Assembly: GCA_949361645.1 (NCBI GenBank) | Contig: OX442423.1 | Location: forward strand, 6,879,967-6,943,966 | Origin: Spongilla lacustris | Lineage: Eukaryota > Porifera > Demospongiae > Spongillida > Spongillidae | Length of the DNA: 64,000 nucleotides | Reading direction: 5' to 3' | Shown: in pieces, positions 25,401 through 39,100 of the stretch | How the letters are laid out: every line of letters begins with the position of its first letter | Position numbering within the stretch: the stretch's first letter is position 1 | Translations under genes and position numbers: made by a program | Notes under the pieces: model-generated | Database searches by the model: none | The model's input: only the letters and a program-made list of their open reading frames with translations | What the model was told of the DNA's origin: nothing

Positions 25401-27145
25401 AAGGGTGTACATCCAACACCTTGGCCTACAGGAGGGTGCAAATCCAAACCTTGGCCTACAGGAGGGTGCACACCCAACACCTTGGCCTACATGTACAGGA
25501 GGGTGTACATCCAACACCTTGGCCTACTGGAGGGTGTACATCCAACACCTTGGCCTACTGGAGGGTGTATATCCAACACCTTGGCCTACAGGAGGGTGTA
25601 CATCCAACACCTTGGCCTACTGGAGGGTGTACATCCAACACCTTGGCCTACTGGAGGGTGTATATCCAACACCTTGGCCTACAGGAGGGTGTACATCCAA
25701 CACCTTGGCCTACTGGAGCAGGGGTCAACATTAGGATTGCCATTCATTTAGGTGGTAGGACTATCATAACAGCTATCATAACGATTACTATAGTACATGT
25801 AAAGGTTATGGGCCTACTGGAGGGTGTACATCCAACACCTTGGCCTACAGGAGCAGGGGTCAACATTAGGGTTGCCATTCATTTTGGTGGTAGGACTATC
25901 ATAACAGCTATCATAACGATTACTATAGTACATGTAAAGGTTATGATAGCAGATAGTCCTACCACCTAAATGAACATGATTTATGGTAACCCTTACCTTG
26001 ACCCCTGCAGGAGATGTGCATCAACTACAGCACAGCAATGTGCTGACCATGGAACTCCACCCCCACACCAATCCCTGCCCATTCTACCTACCATGTACAT
26101 GCATGCACTACGCACCCTGCTCAATATTGTACCATCATAGCCACACCTCTAGCCTCAGTTTCATGTCAACCGTTAATCAGTCCATTTTCTAATTACCTGT
26201 AACAGTTTTGGCTCCTTAATTTTGATGTGACCAGTCTTTGGACCATTCAGCTGCTCAAACAACTTGATGAACCTCTGATCGGTGACCACCATTTTCATCT
26301 TCTGTTTGGGAGTCCTGTCTCCATGGCGAATGATGCCAATCACACACCGCAGCTCCTTCCTAATACCATTGAGTATGTGCATATGTATGTGAGCGTGCAT
26401 GCAAATTTACATGAATATTTTGTGTGCACACATGTACATGTACAGTAGCAATCAAAAGTAAAGTATCTGTAAGACGCTGTTCAATGGAAGCCACCAAAAG
26501 GTGCGACTGCTTTCATATGCAACTGTATATTGTTACAATGACAGTTGATGACAAATGGTACTGTCATGGTATACACTAACACACGACGGACATGCTGTAT
26601 TGTAATCACAAACTGCTTCTGCGTTGTACATACATGTAGGCGTCTAGAAGAGTCTTATAACGATGTTTCAGCTGTCAGTAAATGTTGCTACATGTAAATA
26701 AATCACTGTCTGATTTACTTGATTCAGGTACATGTACCATTGTACTTGTGAGTATTGCCACATACTACAATATGTATCAGGGAAACGTTATTTTCACCGC
26801 TACTGAGTATTTACACGTATGTATGTGTGCACATGTCACCTACACACGTACATGTATCCTGCTGTGAGGGTTACCCACCCTAATGATGGTAACCTACCCT
26901 GCAGTGATTGTCACCTATATGTACCCTGCTGATGGTCACCTACCCTGCTGATGGTCACCTACCCTGCTAATGGTCACCTACCCTGCTGATGGTCACCTAC
27001 CCTGCTGATGGTCACCTACCCTGCTGATGGTCACCTACCCTGCTAGGATCACATACAAGCCCACTTCCTCTACAATAAGATCCCACTGGTACCAAAAAAA
27101 TACTCCATCCCAGCTCCCAAAACCTTCCTAATCCAATACAACTAC

Positions 27146-27176
<31 letters not shown>

Positions 27177-30100
27177 GTTCCTTACACTGCTCCCCCAGTC
27201 CTCCTTTGGACGTGAACAGTGTCAGGTACATCCTCTGCAGCGTGTGGCATGGACTGGGGAATAAGCTGAGGAGCCAGCTTGGCTGTAATCATCTCTCTGC
27301 ACATGAGGGTGTGGTGTGAGAAGGGATGAGAGCTACATGTAAAAGGTGTGCAAGGATTTGGGTGCATGATGGACCACCCCCATGATGGACCACCCTGCAC
27401 CCCCATGATGGACCACCCCCATGATGGACCACCCCCATGATGGACCACCCCAATGATGGACCACACCCATGATGGACCACCCCCATGATGGACCACCCCC
27501 ATGATGGACCACCCCCATGATGGACCACCCCCATGATGGACCACCCCCATGATGGACCACCCCCACGATGGACCACCCCCATGATGGACCACCCCCATGA
27601 TGGACCACACCCATGTACACGTACCTATGTTAGACACTTTGTACATAGATGCAGTGTACACACATGTTCACCCTTTGCAGAAAGCATTTGGACACACACA
27701 CCCTTCTCACACAAACCACCTTAGCACTCACAGCAGGATCTGGGCACACACACCCTCCTCCTCACAGACCACCTTAGCACTCACAGTAAGATCTGGGCAC
27801 ACACCCTCCTCCTCACACAGACCACCTTAGCACTCACAGTAAGATCTGGGCACACACTGTGACACACCCTCCTCACACAGACCACCTTAGCACTCACAGC
27901 AGGATCTGGGCACACACACCTTCCTCCTCACACAGACCACCTTAGCACTCACAGTAAGATCTGGGCACACACCCTCCTCCTCACACAGACCACCTTAGCA
28001 CTCACAGTAAGATCTGGGCACACACTGTGACACACCCTCCTCACACAGACCACCTTAACACTCACAGTAAGATCTGGGCACACACACCTTCCTCCTCACA
28101 CAGACCACCTTAGCACTCACAGTAAGATCTGGGCACACACCCTCCTCCTCACACAGACCACCTTAGCACTCACAGTAAGATCTGGGCACACACACCCTCC
28201 TCCTCACACAGACCACCTTAGCACTAACAGTAAGATCTGGGCACACACAACCTCCTCCTCACACAGACCACCTTAGCACTCACAGTAAGATCTGGGCACA
28301 CACACCCTCCTCCTCACACAGACCACCTTAACACTCACAGTAAGATCTGGGCACACACACCCTCCTCCTCACACATACCATCTAGCACTCACAGTAAGAT
28401 CTGGGGCACACACACCCTCCTCCTCACACAGACCACCTTAGCACTCACAGTAAGATCTGGGCACACACACCCTCCTCCTCACACGTACCACCTTAACACT
28501 CACAGTAAGATCTGGGCACACACACCCTCCTCCTCACACATACCATCTAGCACTCACAGTAAGATCTGGGGCACACACACCCTCCTCCTCACACAGACCA
28601 CCTTAACACTTACAGTAAGATCTGGGCACACACACCCTCCTCCTCACACATACCACCATAGCACTCACAGTAAGATCTGGGGCACACACACCCTCCTCCT
28701 CACACAGACCACCTTAACACTCACAGTAAGATCTGGGCACACACACCTTCCTCCTCACACATACTACCATAGCACTCACAGTAAGATCTGGGGCACACAC
28801 ACCCTCCTCCTCACACAGACCACCTTAGCACTCACAGCAAGATCTGGGCACACACACCCTCCTCCTCACACGTACCACCTTAACACTCACAGTAAGATCT
28901 GGGCACACACACCCTCCTCCTCACACATACCATCTAGCACTCACAGTAAGATCTGGGGCACACACACCCTCCTCCTCACACAGACCACCTTAACACTTAC
29001 AGTAAGATCTGGGCACACACACCCTCCTCCTCACACATACCACCATAGCACTCACAGTAAGATCTGGGGCACACACACCCTCCTCCTCACACAGACCACC
29101 TTAACACTCACAGTAAGATCTGGGCACACACACCTTCCTCCTCACACATACTACCATAGCACTCACAGTAAGATCTGGGGCACACACACCCTCCTCCTCA
29201 CACAGACCACCTTAGCACTCACAGCAAGATCTGGGCACAGTCGTCATAGTACTTTTGAGCATTCTTGACAAAGCTGAATCCATTCACATCACACACATAG
29301 CTCTTTCCATTGGATCTCAGGATATCAAACCCACACACAGTTTGCTGCAGAAAAAGATTCGTATCAAAACATTGTATGTGTGGGTGTAAAGAACAAACCT
29401 ACAAACATGGCTGTGTAATGTCAGTACAAGTATGTCATGCACGTTCACAGATTATTGTAAAATTTAACATCACAGGTACATACATGTAGGACGGTACATA
29501 CATGTAAACACCTCCAAGGATTTGAGCAACAGCTCGGCTTATTAGAGAGTGGTCTGGTTTGTATAAACAAGTGGTTAAATGGTGAACTGCTGATCACCTG
29601 ATGATCACATCATGATCACCTCCTGATACTCTTATGCACGTTTGGTTATTTATCCATCGATTCAAAGAGATATAATTACAAGAACCAATGGAGGAAGTTT
29701 CTGTAAGTCTATGACGATCCATTACTACCTATAAAATGACTACAGGTATGTGACTACTGGCATTGTGAGAGATGACTCCCCCTAAATGCTGAAGGCCTAT
29801 ACTCATACATGGACTCAAGCTGTATACAACTTAACCGTCTTGAAAAAACCCCAGACTGATATGAGATCCATTATCTATGTCGATGCTGCATGGCGCTGGC
29901 TTAGGTATAAGTTGTGCATTCTTTAAGATGTCCAGCTTCAGTCCCTTAGTTCGAATGTTGGATTAAAATATAGTGAGGGCAATCTCGTGATTGCGCAAAC
30001 AAACCATGGATCCGAGATTTGTGCAGGGCAATCCCGGGATTGCTTTGTGCATAACAGGTGCAACCTTCTCTGGAAACCTTGCATAAATATCTTTTTGGTG

Positions 30101-33100
30101 ACAATGCACTTTGCAAGACTGAGGAATCAAATAAGGACAATATTACAATCAGAAGGATGACTGGTCAAGGTGTCAGAAGATACACTGCTGTTAGCTGGCT
30201 ACCGCAGTAGTCGTACTTATATTTAGATCGAAAATGCTAAAGCACACATTAAAACAAAAGAGCTGATAAACGGCATTTCCATGTTGGATACGAGCTTTGC
30301 AAGTTTTGTTCCCAAGGTGTGCTCAAATATTCTTCACACATCCCAACTGTTCACTACAGTGTTGTTCATCGAAAGAGGGGAAAAATGCAATAATGCACAT
30401 TTTTGATTTTATCTCATGAATGGTATATAATTATATCATGCCGATTACATTTTTAGATTCAGCATCTACTTCTGAACAGAATACATTTGCTTTAATTCAA
30501 TTATAACTTGTAAACAAAACAATGCACCATAATAAACAACTGCTGGTCAGGTTGGATGTTCAAGGCTATAACTCCTGTATACAATTTTTTTTGTATGTAC
30601 CCAATACAGGTGAGTACCTATAGTGTTGTGTTGAGCTCTTAAGTCTCACTCGCTGTGGAGATCGGTAGGAAAGTATCGCTTTTCAGAGGGAGGCGGGGTC
30701 TTCGTATGAATTCGGACAAATTAGTTTGACTTAAGGATTAAAATTGACTTTTTCTAAATGAGAGGTCTCTGGGCTATCCATATAATTTATAATAATTTTT
30801 GGCAGCTTGCTATCGGCATTAAAAAATCCATGAAATGTTAAAAACCTTTACATTGAAAGCCATTTTTCACCTGTTTTTAGGATTTCTCCGTATATGGTAG
30901 TAAACGTGTAGCACATAATCATGATATTTGCATTTGTACTTATTCTATCAAGTATTCTACATGTAGAAATGCTTTTAAAAGTTACGTACAGTGCTTACAA
31001 ACGCAAATACTATGATTCTTTGCTACATTTTTACTATGATATACGGAGAAATCCTAAAAACGGGTGAAAAATGGCTTTCAATGTTAAGATTTTTAACATT
31101 TCATGGATTGTTTAATGCCGATAGCAAGCTGCCAAAAAATTATTATAAATAATATGGATACCCCAGAGACCTCTCATTTAGAAAAAGTCAATTTTAATCC
31201 TTAAGTCAAACTAATTTGTCCGAATTCATACGAAGACCCCGCCTCCCTCTGAAAAGCAATACTTTCTTACCGATCTCCACAGCGAGTGAGACTTAAGAGC
31301 TCAACACAACACTATAGGTACTCACCTGTATTGGGTACATACAAAAAAAAATTGGTAGCTTAACTACAAAGTATAGAGAAGTTATAGCCTTGAACATCGA
31401 ACCTGACCAGGGTGCATTGTTTTGTTTACAAGATATAATTGAATTAAAGCAAATGTGCTCTGTTCAGAAGTAGATGCTGAATCTAAAAATGTAATGGCAT
31501 GATATAATTATATACCATTCATGAGATAAAATCAAAAATGTGCATTATTGCATTTTTCCCCTCTTTCGGTGAACAACACTGTATTTGCTTTGACCTTCAG
31601 TTCTATGCTCCGATGGAAAAAAGTGAATCTGTGGAGCACTACTGTTTCATCAAGTAGGCAACTGTTCATGTCCCATCAAAGATGGAATATGATGTTGATA
31701 GTGATGATAATGATTGTATTGGTGTGTTATTATGATGAGAGGTTAAGATTTATGGTTCTTACATAACACATTTTGACCTGTAGGGATAATAGTATAGCAT
31801 GATATGTTTAGCACTTGAGTTTTAACACCGCGTCCGCGAGTTAAGTGGGTACAAATTTAGGGGAAACTAAAAACCTAAAAGACCCGCTAGCAATAAAATC
31901 ACAGGTACTGGTTTTAAAATAAGTAGAGTAACCTTTTACACTACGTTTGCATTATAATTTATAAGAGCTGCAACTATCGCAGTTTTGATGCACACACTTT
32001 AAATACGCATATTGCGGTATACACTTATCATTTTATCATTTTGCACCCCTTCCTATGTCCCAAGAGTTGTACTTTCACATTACTGTATTTGAAAACAAAA
32101 ATACCCATCAGCGGACCTTTTAGTTTTTTTACTTCCCCCAAAAAAGGCTTAAATTTACCCACTTTACTCGCGGACGCGGTATTAAAATAGCATGTTTTAC
32201 AATTATTACAACTGTGTTTTTAATTATAATGGGTTGTCTTTGCCAGGATTGTGAAATGTTGTACATATGTATTGTTTTTGATATACATGTACATGTAGCA
32301 GAGGGAACTATTATAGCAGATTTGGAAACTACATTAAGCATTTCAAGGTACATATTAAATTGACAAGCATTTCCACTGTAATGCTGAAAGAATGAAAAAT
32401 CAGTATTTACTCAGCACAAATATGACAAGATTCGAAGTTGGAGCTGTTAGAATTCTAAAAATTGATTGGGCCCATACAGATATTAATACCACGCAATGTT
32501 GTTGAAAAGACTGGGGGAAAAGCACAATTATCATCTAGGTGTGTACATGGAGGACTAAAATCATGTTATCAAGAAAGTGATTTGGAGTTGCTCATGCAAG
32601 ACAAGAGCTCTGCTCATCAAGGGCTGCTCATCAAGGGCTGCTCATCAAGGGCTGCTCATCAAGGGCTGCTCATCAAGAGCTGCTCATCAAGGGCTGCTCA
32701 TCAAGGGCTGCTCATCAAGGGCTGCTCATCAAGGGCTGCTCATCAAGGGCTGCTCATCAAGGGCTGCTCATCAAGGGCTGCTCATCAAGGGCTGCTCATC
32801 AAGGGCTGCTCATCAAGGACTGCTCATCAAGGGTTCCTCATCAAGGACTGCTCATCAAGGGCTGCTCATCAAGGGTTGCTAATCAAGAGTTCCTCATCAA
32901 GGACTGCTCATCAAGGGTTCCTCATCAAGGGCTGCTCATCAAGGGCTGCTCATCAAGAGCTGCTCATCAAGGGCTGCTCATCAAGGGTTCCTCATCAAGG
33001 ACTGCTCATCAAGGGCTGCTCATCAAGAGTTCCTCATCAAGGAGTGCTCATCAAGGGCTGCTCATCAAGGGCTGCTCATCAAGGGCTGCTCATCAAAAGG

Positions 33101-36100
33101 GCTGCTCATCAAGGGCTGCTCATCAAGGGCTGCTCATCAAGGGCTGCTCATCAAGGGTTGCTCTTCAAGGGCTGCTCATCAAGGGCTGCTAATCAAGGGC
33201 TGCTCATCAAGGGCTGCTCATCAAGGGTTGCTCATCAAGGGCTGCTCATCAAGGGCTGCTCATCAAGAGCTAATCATCAAGGGCTAATCATCAAGGACTG
33301 CTCATCAAGGGCTGCTTATCAAGGACTGCTCATCAAGGGTTGCTCATCAACGGCTGCTCATCAAGGGCTGCTCATCAAGGGCTGCTCATCAAGGACTGCT
33401 CATGAATCAAGGGCTGCTTATCAAGGGCTGCTCATCAAGGGTTGCTCATCAAAGGCTGCTCATCAAGGGCTGCTCATCAAGGGCTGCTCATCAAGGGCTG
33501 CTCATCAAGGGCTGCTCATCAAGGGCTGCTCATCAAGGGCTGCTCATCAAGGGTTCCTCATCAAGGGCTGCTCATCAAGGGCTGCTCATCAAGAGCTGCT
33601 CATCAAGGGCTGCTCATCAAGGGCTGATGAGCAGCCCTTGATGAGCAGCCCTTGATGAGCAGCCCTTGACGAGCGTCCTTGATGAGCAGCCCTTGATGAG
33701 CAGCCCTTGATGAGGAGCCTTTGATGAGCAGCCCTTGATGAGCAGTCCTTGATGAGCAGCCCTTGATGAGCAGCCCTTGATGAGAGCAGCCCTTGATTCA
33801 TGAGCAGCCCTTGATGAGCAGCCCTTGATGAGCAGTCCTTGATGAGCAGCCCTTGATGAGCAGCCCTTGATGAGCAGCCCTTGATGAGCAGCCCTTGATG
33901 AGCAGCCCTTGATGAGCAGCACTTGATTCATGAGCAGCCCTTGATGAGCAGTCCTTGATGAGCAGCCCTTGATGAGCAGTCCTTGATGAGGAACCCTTGA
34001 TGAGCTGCCCTTGATGAGCAGCCCTTGATAAGCAGCCCTTGATGAGCAGCCCTTGATGAGCAGCCCTTGATGAGCAGCCCTTGATGAGCAGCCCTTGATG
34101 AGCAGCCCTTGATGAGCAGCCCTTGATGAGCAGCCCTTGATGAGCAGCCCTTGATGAGCAGCACTTGATTCATGAGCAGCCCTTGATGAGCAACCCTTGA
34201 TGAGCAGCCCTTGATGAGCAGCCCTTGATGAGCAGCCCTTGATGAGCAGCACTTGATTCATGAGCAGCCCTTGATGAGCAGCCCTTGATGAGCAGCCCTT
34301 GATGAGCAACCCTTGATGAGCAGCCCTTGATGAGCAGCCCTTGATGAGCAGCCCTTTTGATGAGCAGCCCTTGATGAGCAGCCCTTGATGAGCAGCCCTT
34401 GATGAGCAGCCCTTGATGAGCAGCCCTTGATGAGCAGCCCTTGATTCATGAGCAGCCCTTGATGAGCAGCACTTGATTCATGAGCAGCCTTTGATGAGCA
34501 GCCCTTGATGAGCAGCCCTTGATGAGCAGCCCTTGATGAGCAGCCCTTGATGAGCAGCCCTTGATTCATGAGCAGCCCTTGATGAGCAGCACTTGATTCA
34601 TGAGCAGCCCTTGATGAGCAACCCTTGATGAGCAGCCCTTGATGAGCAGCCCTTGATGAGCAGCACTTGATTCATGAGCAGCCCTTGATGAGCAGCCCTT
34701 GATGAGCAGCCCTTGATGAGCAGCCCTTGATGAGCAGCCCTTGATGAGCAGCCCTTGATGAGCAGCCCTTGATGAGCAGCCCTTGATTCATGAGCAGCCC
34801 TTGATGAGCAGCACTTGATTCATGAGCAGCCCTTGATGAGTAGCCCTTGATGAGCAGCCCTTGATGAGCAGCCCTTGATTCATGAGCAGCCCTTGATGAG
34901 CAGCACTTGATTCATGAGCAGCCCTTGATGAGCAACCCTTGATGAGCAGCCCTTGATGAGCAGCCCTTGATGAGCAGCACTTGATTCATGAGCAGCCCTT
35001 GATGAGCAGCCCTTGATGAGCAGCCCTTGATGAGCAGCCCTTGATGAGCAACCCTTGATGAGTAGCCCTTGATGAGCAGTCCTTGATGAGCAGCTCTTGA
35101 TGAGCAAGGGCTGCTCATCAAGGGCTGCTCATCAAGGGCTGCTCATCAAGGGTTCCTCATCAAGGGCTGCTCATCAAGGGCTGCTCATCAAAAGGGCTGC
35201 TCATCAGGGGCTGCTCATCAGGGGCTGCTCATCAAGGGTTCCTCATCAAGGGCTGCTCATCAAGGGCTGCTAATCAAGAGTTCCTCATCAAGGACTGCTC
35301 ATCAAGGGCTGCTCATCAAAAGGGCTGCTCATCAAGGGCTGCTCATCAAGGGCTGCTCATCAAGGACTGCTCATCAAGGGCTGCTCATCAGGGGCTGCTC
35401 ATCAAGGGCTGCTCATCAAGGGTTGCTCATCAAGGGCTGCTCATCAAGGGCTGCTCATCAAGGGCTGCTCATCAAGGGCTGCTCATCAAGGGCTGCTCAT
35501 CAAGGGCTGCTCATCAAGGGCTGCTCATCAAGGGCTGCTCATCAAGGGCTGCTCATCAAGGGCTGCTCATCAAGGGCTGCTCATCAAAAGGGCTGCTCAT
35601 CAAGGGCTGCTCATCAAGGGCTGCTCATCAATGGCTGCTCATCAAGGGCTGCTCATCAAGGGCTGCTCATCAAGGGCTGCTCATCAAGGGCTGCTCATCA
35701 AGGGCTGCTCATCAAGGACTGCTCATCAAGGGCTGCTCATCAAGGGTTGCTCATCAAGGGTTGCTCATCAAGGGTTGCTCATCAAGGGCTGCTCATGAAT
35801 CAAGGGCTGCTCATCAAGGGCTGCTCATCAAGGACTGCTCATCAAGGGCTGCTCATCAAGGGCTGCTCATCAAGGGCTGCTCATGAATCAAGTGCTGCTT
35901 ATCAAGGGCTGCTCATCAAGGGCTGCTCATGAATCAAGTGCTGCTTATCAAGGGCTGCTCATCAAGGGCTGCTCATGAATCAAGTGCTGCTTATCAAGGG
36001 CTGCTCATCAAGGGCTGCTCATCAAGGGCTGCTCATGAATCAAGTGCTGCTTATCAAGGGCTGCTCATTAAGGGCTGCTTATCAAGGGCTGCTCATCAAG

Positions 36101-39100
36101 GGCTGCTCATCAAGGGCTGCTCATCAAAGGCTGCTCATGAATCAAGTGCTGCACATCAAGGGCTGCTCATCAAGGGCTGCTCATCAAGGGCTGCTCATCA
36201 AAAGGGCTGCTCATCAAAAGGGCTGCTCATCAAGGGCTGCTCATGAATCAAGTGCTGCTCATCAAGGGCTGCTCATCAAGGGCTGCTCATCAAGGGCTGC
36301 TCATCAAGGGCTGCTCATCAAGGGCTGCTCATCAAGGGCTGCTCATCAAGGGCTGCTCATCAAGGGCTGCTCATCAAGGGTTCCTCATCAAGGGCTGCTC
36401 ATCAAGGGTTCCTCATCAAGGGCTGCTCATCAAGGGCTGCTCATCAAAAGGGCTGCTCATCAGGGGCTGCTCATCAGGGGCTGCTCATCAAGGGTTCCTC
36501 ATCAAGGGCTGCTCATCAAGGGCTGCTAATCAAGAGTTCCTCATCAAGGACTGCTCATCAAGGGCTGCTCATCAAAAGGGCTGCTCATCAAGGACTGCTC
36601 ATCAAGGGTTCCTCATCAAGGACTGCTCATCAAGGACTGCTCATCAAGGGCTGTTCATCAAGGGCTGATCATGAATCAAGGGCTGCTCATCAAGGGTTGC
36701 TCATCAAGGGCTGCTCATGAATCAAGTGCTGCTCATCAAGGGCTGCTCATGAATCAAGGGCTGCTCATCAAGGGCTGCTCATCAAGGGCTACTCATCAAG
36801 GGCTGCTCATGAATCAAGTGCTGCTCATCAAGGGCTGCTCATGAATCAAGGGCTGCTCATCAAGGGCTGCTCATCAAGGGCTGCTCATGAATCAAGTGCT
36901 GCTTATCAAGTATGTACCATTGTTGATGTACATGTTGTTATAAGTATGGTTATTGTGTATTCATAAATTGATTTAGATTGATAATGCTATTTAAAAATTA
37001 TGTTGCATTGCATTCTTTCGTGAAGACCCTGTATGTACCATTGCTGATGTACATGTTGCTATAAGTATGTACCATTGCTGATGTACAAGTTGCTATAAGT
37101 ATGTACCATTGCTGATGTACATGTTGTGTACCATTGCTGATATACATGTTGCTATAAGTATGTACCATTGCTGATGTACATGTTGTTATAAACTTGTATG
37201 TACCATTGCTGATGTACATGTTGCTATAAGTATGTACCATTGCTGATGTACAAGTTGTTATAAGTATGTACCATTGTTGATGTACATGTTGTTATAAGTA
37301 TGTACCATTGCTGATGTACATGTTGTTATAAGTATGTACCATTGTTGATGTACATGTTGTTATAAGTATGTACCATTGCTGATGTACAAGTTGCTATAAG
37401 TATGTACCATTGCTGATGTACAAGTTAAGTATGTACCATTGCTGATGTACAAGTTGTTATAAGTATGTACCATTGTTGATGTACATGTTGTTATAAGTAT
37501 GTACCATTGCTGATGTACATGTTGTTATAAGTATGTACCATTGCTGATGTACATGTTGCTATAAACTTGTATGTACCATTGCTGATGTACAAGTTGTTAT
37601 AAGTATGTACCATTGCTGATGTACATGTTGTTATAAGTATGTACCATTGCTGATGTCTTCTCTGTTCAGCACAGCATACTTTGGTACCTCCACTCCTTGC
37701 TGAGAGAGGATCTTGAACACTCTGCGCCTTTGTGTTTGGAGGAGAAATGGAAAAACAAAAGCATACACATCAAGGCTGAATGTAGCCCAATGATGGGGAT
37801 GGACTGCAGGTATGGGATGGGTTTAGTCACTGATGGGATGGGTTTAGTCACTGGTTTAGCCACTGATGGGATGGGTTTAGTCATTGATGGGATGGGTTTA
37901 GTCATTGATGGGATGGGTTTAGCCAATGATGGGATGGGTTTAGCCTAATCCTCACCAATTACTACAACCTGCCAAGCCTACATACCACTAACATGTATTA
38001 TTACATTGTATGCACCACAAGGTCACATATGCACATGTACATGCCCACACAAGGTCACCAGGGATTTACCACCAAGTTTGCAACGGGGGGGGGGGGGGGG
38101 TTTCGGATTATATATAAATATAGGGGGTGGGCGAAAATAAAAGTCTTCCCTCTGCACCAAATTGCATGCCATGTAGTTTTTAAATGCATATATAAACCAG
38201 GGGGTGGGTTTGTCAATTTAGGGGCAAACCTGAGGGTGGGTAGGGGGTGGGAGCAGTAAATCACTGGTCATGTATGCACATGTGCACGCCCACACACACC
38301 CACACAAGGTCACGTATGTACATGTACACGCCCACTCAAGGTGTATAAAACTGTGGAGTAGGGCAATGATAATACATGCACATGTGCATGCCCACACACA
38401 CACACACAAGGTCACGTATGTACATGTACACGTCCACACACGTATGCACATGTACACGCCCACTCAAGGTGTATAAAACTGTGGAGTAGGGCAATGATAA
38501 TACATGTACATGTGTACCTGTGAGCGTGTGTGCGTGTGTGCATGTGTATGCATGTGTGTGTGTGCATGTGTGCATGTGTGTGCATGTGTGTGTGCATGTG
38601 TGTGTGCATGTGTGTGTGCATAGTAAAATTTGCTATGGTAGTGAAACTCACCTGTCCATAAGGTTGTACTGCATCTCGAGGTCGTTGATGACAAAAGGGT
38701 GCCTGAGGTTGACGTAGGCTATGGCCTTGTCCAGGGGGAACCCCTTGGAGTAGAAGGCTATGAGGCAGTCGCACAGGGGCCACTCCTCGATGGGTTTGTT
38801 TAGGATGATGTCATCAGAAAAGTGTGCAATATTGATGTAGTTCTGGAACTGAAGCCTCTTTAGGATGTTGCGCATGGGGGGAGCGGACACCTGCAAATGA
38901 TCGTACCGGGACAATCATCACATCACGCATCTTGGCACGTACATAAAGATGTGGACGCATACAAAGTACAGCAAGGATGTACAAACGCGTACGCACAAGT
39001 TAACACACAAGCTGCACTGCAGATAAAACATAACCACACCCACAGCTTTGTACATATTGTTTCGAACACCTCCGGGTTCAAAGAGTTTGCTCACGCAGGC

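Noticed and set aside
24844..25969. Frames of 252-315 codons with [15 protein letters not shown] repeats.
   Set aside because: By-product of the 31-bp array, open in all three + frames. The PPIP5K exon (24781-24899) lies on the opposite strand at its edge.
32462..33655. 397-codon + strand frame with [14 protein letters not shown] repeats.
   Set aside because: Produced by the 14-bp array. The same peptide appears in other frames and, in the reversed section, on the other strand.
29223..37727. Direct splicing of PPIP5K exon 3 to the QTVCGFD exon.
   Set aside because: Exon 3 ends in phase 1 and the next exon starts in phase 0, so the join is out of frame. About 140 conserved residues would also be lost.
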